NCBI GenBank assembly: GCA_017472105.1
Contig: JAFUQY010000420.1
Span: forward strand, 1-26,326
Length of the DNA stretch: 26,326 nucleotides
Origin: Clostridia bacterium
GTDB taxonomy: Bacteria > Bacillota_A > Clostridia > Oscillospirales > CAG-272
Reading direction: 5' to 3'
Part shown: one piece after another, positions 17,337 through 26,326 of the stretch
How positions within the stretch are numbered: position 1 is the stretch's first letter
Layout of the letters: every line of letters begins with the position of its first letter
Made by a program: the position numbers and the translations under genes
The notes under the pieces: model-generated
The model's input: only the letters and a program-made list of their open reading frames with translations
Told to the model about the DNA's origin: nothing
The model's database searches: none

Positions 17337-18221
17337 ATGGCAAAGATTGAGCTGAAAAACGTATCGTTTACCTACAACAAGGCTGTCTCCGGCGGAACGA
17401 GAGCGCTCGATGACATTTCCATCTCCATTGAAGGCGGCGGAATCACCGGACTCATCGGTCACACGGGAAGCGGCAAATCCACGCTCGTGCAGATGCTCAA
17501 CGGACTTCTGAAGCCCGACTCCGGACAGGTCATCCTCGACGGCGTTGACATCTGGGCGGAACCGAAGAAAATCCGTGACGTCAGATTCCGCGCCGGACTT
17601 GTGATGCAGTATCCGGAATACCAGCTGTTCGCGGAAACCGTCGGTGAGGATATCGCCTTCGGTCCGAAGAATATGGGCATCACCGGGGACGAGCTGGACA
17701 GACGCGTGCGTGAATCCGCAAAGTTCGCGGGACTGAACGAAAAATACCTCGGCAAATCCCCGTTTGAGCTGTCCGGCGGTCAGAAACGGCGTGCCGCACT
17801 TGCCGGAGTCATCGCGATGAATCCCGAAATCCTCATCCTCGATGAGCCTGCCGCGGGACTTGACCCTGCCGGACGGCGCGATATCCTCGGCGGAATCAAG
17901 AAGTTCTCCCGTCAGAGCGGCACGACGGTCATCATCGTCAGCCACAGCATGGAGGACATGGCGATGTACTGCGACGATATCGTGGTCATGGCGAACTCGA
18001 AGGTTCTCATGCACAAGCCCTGCGCCGACGTCTTCTCGGAATACCGCGAGCTGATTGCCGTGGGTCTTGACGTGCCGCAGATCACTCGTGTTGCATCCGC
18101 ACTGCGCGACCGCGGAATTGACATCGGCGAGGACATTTACACCGTGGACTATGCCGCCGGCATGATCGAAGACTTCATGAAGTCCGGGAAGACCCCGGCG
18201 AAGGAAGAAAAACAGGTTTAA
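17337..18221 (+). CDS. ecfA2: ECF transporter ATPase EcfA2
   Basis: The 294-residue product is the second ATPase of the module: Walker A GHTGSGKST (Lys47), Q-loop VMQYPEYQLF, signature LSGGQ (145-149), Walker B LILDEP with Asp169 and Glu170. It forms a heterodimer with EcfA1. The start at 17337 is taken because it aligns with family N-termini and follows AGGTGAG; the open frame extends far upstream only as an overlap with ecfA1. EcfT starts 24 bases downstream with an AAAGGA site. Confidence 0.96.
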   Translation: MAKIELKNVSFTYNKAVSGGTRALDDISISIEGGGITGLIGHTGSGKSTLVQMLNGLLKPDSGQVILDGVDIWAEPKKIRDVRFRAGLVMQYPEYQLFAETVGEDIAFGPKNMGITGDELDRRVRESAKFAGLNEKYLGKSPFELSGGQKRRAALAGVIAMNPEILILDEPAAGLDPAGRRDILGGIKKFSRQSGTTVIIVSHSMEDMAMYCDDIVVMANSKVLMHKPCADVFSEYRELIAVGLDVPQITRVASALRDRGIDIGEDIYTVDYAAGMIEDFMKSGKTPAKEEKQV

Positions 18222-18245
18222 GGCATTTTAGGCAAAGGAAAGCAT

Positions 18246-19073
18246 ATGAAATCTGACATTGCGTTCGGGCAGTACGTGGAAGGGAATTCCGTCATCCACC
18301 GGCTGGATCCCCGTGCCAAAATCATCATCGCACTGCTTTATATAATCGTAATTTTCCTGGCAAAGAGCGTGACGGCATTTGTGCTTCTGACGGCGGCGGC
18401 CGGGGTGTTCATCGGCATGACGGGCATCTCTCCGAAGCTGATTCTGCGCTCCATGCGGTCCCTGCTCTTTATCATTCTGTTTACCGCTGTCATCAATATT
18501 TTCTGGATGACCGGCGACACGCTGCTGCTCTCCCTCGGGCCGGTGAAAATCTACCTCGAGGGCATCATCAACGCCGTTCTGATCGTTCTGCGCATCATGC
18601 TCCTGATTACGGCGACGTCCGTTTTCATGACCTACACGACCACGCCCCTTGCGCTCACGGACGGTCTGGAGCAGCTGCTGAATCCCCTGAAGAAAATCAA
18701 GGTTCCGGTGCATGAGTTTTCCATGATGATGACCATTGCACTGCGGTTCATCCCCACTCTCATCGACGAGACGCAGAAAATCATCAACGCACAGACCGCA
18801 AGAGGCGCGGATTTCACCACCGGCAGCCTCGTCAAGCGGGCAAAGGCGCTCGTTCCCATCCTCATTCCCCTGTTCATCTCCGCGTTCCGTCGTGCCGATG
18901 AGCTGGCGACCGCGATGGAATGCCGCTGCTATACCGGCGGAAACGGACGCACCCGGATGAACGTGCTCCGGTCTTCTCCGAAGGACTGGGTCTTCGTCGG
19001 ATGCATCGTCCTGCTCGGCGCGGCGGTTGTGTGCGTCAATATCTGGCTGCCCATTTACGGGCTGAGCATGTGA
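18246..19073 (+). CDS. ecfT: ECF transporter transmembrane component EcfT
   Basis: The 275-residue membrane protein has about five to six hydrophobic segments. Two coupling motifs are visible: A-R-G at 185-187 (QTARGAD) and a second motif AMECRCY around 224-229, where families usually show A-R-G or A-R-C. These helices contact the EcfA ATPases. N-terminal motif IHRLDPRAKI is characteristic. Group II ECF systems share this module between several S components; ThiT is the only one in the window. TruA follows after four bases, the usual order in Firmicutes. Confidence 0.96.
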   Translation: MKSDIAFGQYVEGNSVIHRLDPRAKIIIALLYIIVIFLAKSVTAFVLLTAAAGVFIGMTGISPKLILRSMRSLLFIILFTAVINIFWMTGDTLLLSLGPVKIYLEGIINAVLIVLRIMLLITATSVFMTYTTTPLALTDGLEQLLNPLKKIKVPVHEFSMMMTIALRFIPTLIDETQKIINAQTARGADFTTGSLVKRAKALVPILIPLFISAFRRADELATAMECRCYTGGNGRTRMNVLRSSPKDWVFVGCIVLLGAAVVCVNIWLPIYGLSM

Positions 19074-19077
19074 GAAG

Positions 19078-19863
19078 ATGAAGCTGCTTCTGAAAATCAA
19101 ATACAACGGGCGGGATTTCATGGGATACCAGTTCCAGCCCGGCAAACGGACCGTGCAGGGAACGCTCACGGAGGCTGTCTCGTCCTGCTTCGGAGAGCCG
19201 ATGAAGGTCACCGGATGCAGCCGCACGGACGCCGGTGTTCACGCGCTCGGATTCTGCTGTACTGCGGAGCCTGCACAGTTCCGGGAAGAATGGCTCAGAA
19301 TCCCGGTCGGGAAGGTACACCGTGCGCTCGCGCGTTTTCTCCCGGATGACATTGCCGTGGCAGGAGAGGCTGAAGCGGACGACGACTTTCACCCGCGCTA
19401 CTCGGTGGTGTCGAAGGAGTATATCTACCGCATGTACGACACGGTCGGAGAAGACCCGTTTTTGCGCGGACGTGCGTGGCATCTGAAGCACCGCGTGACC
19501 GAGGAAGGGCTGTGCCGCATGAACGACGCCGGACGCGCACTCATCGGGCATCACGATTTTTCGTCCTTCATGGCATCCGGCTCGAAGATTGAGGACGCAC
19601 GCCGCACGATTGAATCCCTCCGCGTGATCCGTGACGGGGATATGCTGACCCTCTCGGTGCGTGCCGACGGATTTCTCTACAACATGGTGCGGATCATCAC
19701 GGGAACTCTCGCGGACTGCGCACACGGTACGATCGATCCCGCCGATATGCCCGCGATTCTCGCAAAGTGCGACCGGACATGCGCCGGAAAAACCGCTCCC
19801 GCTGACGGACTGTATCTGAACGACGTCACCTACGGCAGGGAGATTGACTGGAAGCTCGATTGA
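19078..19863 (+). CDS. truA: tRNA pseudouridine synthase A
   Basis: TruA converts uridines 38-40 in the tRNA anticodon stem-loop to pseudouridine. The 261-residue length is normal. The catalytic Asp51 is in GCSRTDAGVHALG, and further family motifs FHPRYS, EYIYRMY, HDFSSFMA and FLYNMVRIITGTL are all present. Its start lies four bases after the ecfT stop, with GAGAAG just upstream, so it belongs to the ecf operon. Confidence 0.97.
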   Translation: MKLLLKIKYNGRDFMGYQFQPGKRTVQGTLTEAVSSCFGEPMKVTGCSRTDAGVHALGFCCTAEPAQFREEWLRIPVGKVHRALARFLPDDIAVAGEAEADDDFHPRYSVVSKEYIYRMYDTVGEDPFLRGRAWHLKHRVTEEGLCRMNDAGRALIGHHDFSSFMASGSKIEDARRTIESLRVIRDGDMLTLSVRADGFLYNMVRIITGTLADCAHGTIDPADMPAILAKCDRTCAGKTAPADGLYLNDVTYGREIDWKLD

Positions 19864-19878
19864 AACAAAAACTATCAT

Positions 19879-19897
19879 TATAATATGTATCGATACA
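19879..19897 (+). promoter_or_regulatory. TATAAT box followed by a 12-bp palindrome
   Basis: TATAAT (19879-19884) sits in the longest gap of the operon (59 bases). TGTATCGATACA (19886-19897) directly follows it. No convincing -35 box is seen, so promoter strength is uncertain; the palindrome could be an operator. Confidence 0.4.
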
Positions 19898-19922
19898 GAT
19901 GGTATTGATATCGGGAGAATCT

Positions 19923-21143
19923 ATGCCTCGCAGAAATCAGCCGGAAGAAACTGCGGTATCCGTTGCCGGACGCATCGAGCCGCAGATCAACCGCTATTAC
20001 TACAAAATTTCAAAAAAATACATGGTCACCGGAATCCTGTTCATGCTGCTGCTGGTTCTGTACCTGATCTGCGTCATGGCGTTTTTCGGGGAGTATGTGA
20101 CCTACGAGAACCTGAAATACCTCGTCCGGGACTTTTCGGCGGTGTCCGTACCCGGAAGCGGTGACTTCTCGAAGATTGTCTACAACGGCAGTGACAGCAT
20201 GACCTTCGCCCTGTTCCGCGGCGGTGTTTCGGCATGCGACGGCGACAGCTACCTCTATTACGACACGGGCGGAATCAACCTCATCTCGGATGACATGAAC
20301 TACGCCGATGCCGTGCTGGTGCCGTCGGAAAAGTACCTGCTTGCGTACGATCTGGGTGGAACGGGCTACTCCATCTACAATCAGCTCACGCGGATCGTGG
20401 AGAGAGAAGCGGACGGACGGATCATGTCGGGCGATATCGGGGATGACGGCTCATGCATCCTTGTGACGCGTTCCCGCGAGACACGGTACGTTGTGGAGGT
20501 ATTCAACGCCGCCTTCAACAAAACCATGAGCATCTACAAGGAAAACTACGTCCTTGATGCAGCGGTATCCCCGGACGGAACGTATGTCATCATCGTATCC
20601 GCCGTTCCGGATGCCACGGACTTCAACTGCGAAATCGAAATCTGCATGAAGGGACGCAGTGAACCGCTGACCGTTCTGACATACGAGCATACCATGCCGC
20701 TCGACGTGTTTGCGTATGAGGACGGATTCCTCGCGCTCTGCGACAACGGCATCTACGCCTTCGATTACTCCGGTATGTCCCGCGGCGGCGCATCCTTCAC
20801 GGGAATGCAGCTCAAGTACGCGGATGACGGCGGCGACGGTGTGGTCTGCGTCGGACAGGTGAATGCACTCGGAACGGAAAACCGTCTCATTGCCGTATCC
20901 TCGTCAGGGGAAGTGACGTTTGAGACCGTTCTCGAAAAGCGTGTGAACGGTGTGTATGCCGCGCCCGCGTCTTCCGGTGCCGCTGCGTATATCCGAACCC
21001 CCGATTCGGTCATCCGTGTGGATGAAAACGGGGAATTTGAAGAACACAAGCCTCAGATTTCCGACATTCTCACCGTACTTCCGACCGATGACGGTGCCAT
21101 TGTCTGCGGCAAGTCTGCGGCATATACCGCGTTTGACGATTAA
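19923..21143 (+). CDS. DUF5711-like membrane-anchored beta-propeller protein
   Basis: The 406-residue product has a charged N-terminus, one transmembrane helix at about 34-56 and a large extracytoplasmic part with repeated beta-rich blades (YLYYDTGGINLIS; LLAYDLGGTGYSIY; AVSPDGTYVIIVS; FAYEDGFLALCDNGIYAFD). This is the layout of DUF5711 proteins of Clostridia, of unknown function. ATG 19923 is preferred to ATG 19899 because GGGAG lies seven bases upstream. It lies between truA and a CvpA-family gene, a neighbourhood that suggests an envelope role; that is inference. Confidence 0.85.
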   Translation: MPRRNQPEETAVSVAGRIEPQINRYYYKISKKYMVTGILFMLLLVLYLICVMAFFGEYVTYENLKYLVRDFSAVSVPGSGDFSKIVYNGSDSMTFALFRGGVSACDGDSYLYYDTGGINLISDDMNYADAVLVPSEKYLLAYDLGGTGYSIYNQLTRIVEREADGRIMSGDIGDDGSCILVTRSRETRYVVEVFNAAFNKTMSIYKENYVLDAAVSPDGTYVIIVSAVPDATDFNCEIEICMKGRSEPLTVLTYEHTMPLDVFAYEDGFLALCDNGIYAFDYSGMSRGGASFTGMQLKYADDGGDGVVCVGQVNALGTENRLIAVSSSGEVTFETVLEKRVNGVYAAPASSGAAAYIRTPDSVIRVDENGEFEEHKPQISDILTVLPTDDGAIVCGKSAAYTAFDD

Positions 21144-21144
21144 C

Positions 21145-21183
21145 ATGAACAACAGAAATCACTGGGAGGTGACTCACCCATGA
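21145..21183 (+). CDS. 12-codon upstream open frame overlapping cvpA-family start
   Basis: An ATG one base after the DUF5711 stop opens a 12-codon frame (MNNRNHWEVTHP) whose ATGA end overlaps the start of the CvpA-family gene. The GGGAGG ribosome-binding site of that gene lies inside it. No good ribosome-binding site precedes it, but it sits at the end of the previous gene where ribosomes can re-initiate. Its first 21 bases match those of the P-type-ATPase-like gene at 24280 in 19 positions. Confidence 0.35.
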   Translation: MNNRNHWEVTHP

Positions 21184-21917
21184 GTTTTGCCATTGACGCA
21201 ATCATTCTTCTGACCGCTGTGGTCATCATCTGGGCAGGCACGAGCCGCGGCTTCATCCGTTCCGTGATGGGACTGGGCTGTACGGTGGCGTCCCTGTTTG
21301 CCGCATATGCCTATACTCCCGTTCTCAGCAATTATTTCCGCACGAATTTTCTGCTGGACAAAATCACATCCGGGATTTACGAAACCCTCAAATCCCTCGC
21401 GTTTGATACGGAAACCGATCTCTACAACCTCGACCGTCTCGCCGTGGATCTGCCCGCACCGTTTACGGATATTCTCGAGCGTTACGGCATCGCGGTGGAA
21501 TCCTTCTCCGATCAGCTCAGAGGACTGACCGCGACGACGGACGACGTTGTGCATGAATTTGCCGTGCAGATCGCAGAACCGACTGCCAATGTCATCGCGT
21601 ATGCCGGCTCGTTCATCCTCATTTTCTTCGCCGTGTATCTGGTGCTCTCCATGATTACGTCCCTGCTCGACCTGATCTTCAAGATGCCCGTACTCCGCGG
21701 CGCGAATATGTTCTTCGGCTTCGTGTTCGGTGCGGCTGAGGCGGTTCTCGTCACCTTCCTGCTGGCGACTCTGCTCTCCGCGCTCGTGACTGCGCTCGGT
21801 GCGATTGATCCGTCCCTCTTCGGTGCTGACGTCGTTGAGGACGCGAAGATCTGCACACTCCTTCTCGAGCATAACCTGCTTGAAAAAATCGCAGACTACT
21901 TCGGAATTGCATTCTGA
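21180..21917 (+). CDS. CvpA-family membrane protein
   Basis: The 245-residue product has about four transmembrane helices: two at the N-terminus (5-45) around the family motif GTSRGFIRSV, and two around 137-160 and 174-203. A soluble loop of about 80 residues lies between them. CvpA proteins are linked to colicin V production and envelope stress in Proteobacteria; their role in Firmicutes is unclear. GGAGG lies ten bases before the start. It is flanked by the DUF5711-like gene and a ClpE-like gene in one direction, so co-expression is likely. Confidence 0.86.
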   Translation: MSFAIDAIILLTAVVIIWAGTSRGFIRSVMGLGCTVASLFAAYAYTPVLSNYFRTNFLLDKITSGIYETLKSLAFDTETDLYNLDRLAVDLPAPFTDILERYGIAVESFSDQLRGLTATTDDVVHEFAVQIAEPTANVIAYAGSFILIFFAVYLVLSMITSLLDLIFKMPVLRGANMFFGFVFGAAEAVLVTFLLATLLSALVTALGAIDPSLFGADVVEDAKICTLLLEHNLLEKIADYFGIAF

Positions 21918-21963
21918 ATCTGAATAAAACCATAGAATTACAAGGAAAGTACAGCAAAACCAT

Positions 21964-24249
<2,286 letters not shown>

Positions 24250-24279
24250 TGATCAATACCAAATCATTTCGGGGGCTTT

Positions 24280-26326
24280 ATGAAGAACAGAAATGACTGG
24301 CATCTCCTCGAAAAAGAAAAAGTCCTGAAACTGCTCGGCACGGATCTCTACCGGGGTCTGGATGAGGGCAGGGTCAGGAAGCACCGGATGCGCTGGGGAC
24401 CGAATTCCGTCTGGCGCGTGCGGCACACCTCGGCGAAGGACATTGCGATTGCCACGATTTTTGATCTGGCGACCCTGCTTCTGCTGATCAGTGCGGCGGC
24501 TGCGGCTTTGTTCGAACGCGAAGTCGAAGCGGGCATGATCGCGGGAATCCTCCTCATCGGCGGTGTGATCCGTACGGTGACCTATGTCCGCGCAAACCGG
24601 ATTCTGGAGGACATGGCGAAGGAAAAAATCCCCGTCGCGTCCGTGATCCGGGAGAGCAGGGTGCATCTTGTCCGGGCGGATGAGGTCGTCATCGGGGACA
24701 TTGTTTTTCTCGAGGAAGGGGATACGGTTCCGTGTGACGGTCGTGTGGTTTCGGGAGAGGATTCTCTCGCGGACGAGCGCGGCATCACGGAAAACCACGA
24801 TCCCGTACATAAATTCGACACTGTGATCTCCACGGAATCCGCGGGCGGTGAAGTCCCGTGCGAGTACCGTTCCAACTGCGTCTTTGCGGGAACGAAGGTG
24901 CTCGGCGGCTCCCTCAGAATCGCGGCAACCGCAGTCGGACGGCGTACCCTGATCTCCATGATGCAGGGCGGCATTGTCATTGAACCTGCCGAGAGCCTGC
25001 CGATGGTGGACGATCTCGCCAGACGCAGCCGGAACACATCCCTCGTGATGCTCGCGTGCGTGCTGGTGCTGACCGCGCTCTCCATGTTCGTCGGGGACAT
25101 GATGCTCATTGACGTGTTCCTCGGCACAATGGCAATGGCGACGGCGGCGATGAGTGAGTTTCTGACCATGATCGGCACCATCATCATCGCGGTGACCCTG
25201 CGGGACTGTGCCTCCGGAGAAGAGCGCCGTGCGGAGACTGTGAAATCCCGTTCGGGCAAACCGGCGGACCACATCGCGTCAAAGGCGGAAAAGCCCCGCT
25301 CGATCATTAGGGAACCGTCGGAGCTTGACCGCATCGCCGGGATCAGCACCATGGTCTTCTGCGGCTCGTCGTACTTCAAATCCGGACGCATGGAGCTGTG
25401 TGCCTATCACGCGGACGGCGCGTTCGTGGAGATGGACGGGAAAAAGACCGGCTACTGTGCGAAAAACGGCGGTGCGATTCCCGATGCGGGCAGAATTCTG
25501 AATCTCGCCATGGCGGCGTCGGCTGCGGACAATCACAGTCTGGCTGACGGAAAAAAGCAGACACGGGAAGCCACCGAGACAGCGGGATATCTTCTCCGTG
25601 CGGCGGATGCCTATACGAAAAAAAGCGGACGGCCCGTGGAGTTCAGCTATGCGATGCTGGAACACATGGACGCGTGTCCGAAGTCGGCGGGACTGCATCT
25701 CTCACTGATTGCTGACAACGGGGACGTGCGCTGTGCCGCCTGCGGTAAGATCGACGCGGTGCTCCGTGCCTGTACAACGGCGGAAACACCGGACGGCGTC
25801 GTTCCCATCACGGACGAAATGCGGCGGGAGATTTACACCGAATGCGCCAGACTTGAGTTTGCCGGTGCGCGCGTGTTTGCCGTTTCCCACCGGATTTCGC
25901 CCTTCCATCAGCTCAGCCGGGTGTCGGTGCTGACGGAATACATGACCTTCGCAGGCTTTGCGGCAGTGTCGCAGGAATGGGAAAAGAACGCCCATGATAA
26001 CGTGCAGTTCCTCCGTGACGCGGGAATCCGGCCGGTTCTCTTCACGGAAAACCACGAAGCGGATCTCTACTACTGTCACAGACTCGGTCTGTTTGACAGG
26101 AAAACCAGTGTAATCCGCGCGGCTGACGCAAATCCCGATGTGTTCCGCGAGGCAAAGAACGGCGTGATCGTCTCCTTCGCCGGATTGGAAGCACAACTTC
26201 CGCAGGCGTATGCCGCAGTGATGCAGTCGGTGCTGACGTCCCGCGGAGATGACGGATGTGCGGCGGTGCTCGGCAGGAAAATGACCGACGGTGCCGTGAC
26301 CTCTCAGGCTGACATCGGATGTGCCG
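24280..26326 (+). CDS. P-type ATPase-like protein with degenerate catalytic motifs (partial, runs off window)
   Basis: The frame is open for 682 codons to the window edge. Layout follows P2-type ATPases: N-terminal domain (GLDEGRVRKHRMRWGPNS), helices at about 54-75 and 83-102, actuator domain, helices at 254-272 and 276-306, then N and P domains. Key motifs are lost: TGES is TENH (170-173), PEGLP is SEFLT (292-296), DKTGT is replaced in CGSSYFKSGRM (361-371), KGA is CGK (488-490), DPPR is SQEW (564-567), TGDH is TENH (589-592), TGDGVND is LGRKMTD (664-670). The unbroken frame and retained surrounding fold argue against a decayed gene. It begins 30 bases after the ClpE-like gene with only a weak GGGGG site. 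Confidence 0.88.
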   Translation, partial: MKNRNDWHLLEKEKVLKLLGTDLYRGLDEGRVRKHRMRWGPNSVWRVRHTSAKDIAIATIFDLATLLLLISAAAAALFEREVEAGMIAGILLIGGVIRTVTYVRANRILEDMAKEKIPVASVIRESRVHLVRADEVVIGDIVFLEEGDTVPCDGRVVSGEDSLADERGITENHDPVHKFDTVISTESAGGEVPCEYRSNCVFAGTKVLGGSLRIAATAVGRRTLISMMQGGIVIEPAESLPMVDDLARRSRNTSLVMLACVLVLTALSMFVGDMMLIDVFLGTMAMATAAMSEFLTMIGTIIIAVTLRDCASGEERRAETVKSRSGKPADHIASKAEKPRSIIREPSELDRIAGISTMVFCGSSYFKSGRMELCAYHADGAFVEMDGKKTGYCAKNGGAIPDAGRILNLAMAASAADNHSLADGKKQTREATETAGYLLRAADAYTKKSGRPVEFSYAMLEHMDACPKSAGLHLSLIADNGDVRCAACGKIDAVLRACTTAETPDGVVPITDEMRREIYTECARLEFAGARVFAVSHRISPFHQLSRVSVLTEYMTFAGFAAVSQEWEKNAHDNVQFLRDAGIRPVLFTENHEADLYYCHRLGLFDRKTSVIRAADANPDVFREAKNGVIVSFAGLEAQLPQAYAAVMQSVLTSRGDDGCAAVLGRKMTDGAVTSQADIGCA

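Noticed and set aside
24253..25391. Minus-strand frames of 339 and 269 codons over the P-type-ATPase-like gene
   Set aside because: The plus-strand frame is open throughout and shows family homology by pattern, while the minus frames have no ribosome-binding sites or recognisable domains.

Overview
The window looks like a chromosomal segment of a Gram-positive, clostridial-type bacterium, most likely an uncultured Oscillospirales/Ruminococcaceae-like gut Firmicute. This rests on the moderately high GC, strong Shine-Dalgarno sites, clear sigma-A promoters (TTGACA-17-TATAAT), tRNAs without encoded CCA, a TPP-riboswitch thiT gene, a group II ECF transporter module followed by truA, a DUF5711-like protein, and several XRE regulators with unusual C-terminal extensions. 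It is an inference from gene content; no 16S gene is present.

Layout. 1-260: two minus-strand tRNA genes (initiator Met and Leu-TAA) behind one consensus promoter. 300-2200: an unknown small protein, an XRE regulator and a 0.5 kb gene-free stretch rich in inverted repeats. 2204-7833: a cytoplasmic GH2 beta-galactosidase with strongly biased codon use, a HAD/Cof phosphatase and an ECF-like sigma factor with a 390-residue C-terminal extension. 7875-10515: a beta-helix protein, a PnuC-family vitamin/nucleoside transporter behind an attenuator-like leader, and a convergent SGNH hydrolase. 10736-13996: an XRE regulator separated from its membrane domain by one in-frame TAG, a TPP riboswitch with thiT, and an XRE/helical-repeat regulator.

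14098-26326: one long co-directional run behind a perfect consensus promoter: ruvC, a tyrosine-phosphatase-like protein, an RlmI/K-like methyltransferase, ecfA1-ecfA2-ecfT, truA, a DUF5711-like membrane-anchored protein, a CvpA-family membrane protein, a ClpE-like AAA+ unfoldase, and a P-type-ATPase-like gene that leaves the window. The EcfA1A2T module probably energises several S components, including the ThiT encoded 4 kb upstream.

The most striking item is the last gene. It keeps the overall layout of a P2-type ATPase (N-terminal domain, four of the expected TM helices, actuator, N and P domains) in at least 682 uninterrupted codons, yet the TGES, PEGLP, DKTGT, KGA, DPPR and TGDGVND positions are all degenerate. 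It looks like a catalytically dead pseudo-P-type ATPase sitting directly behind a ClpE-like unfoldase.
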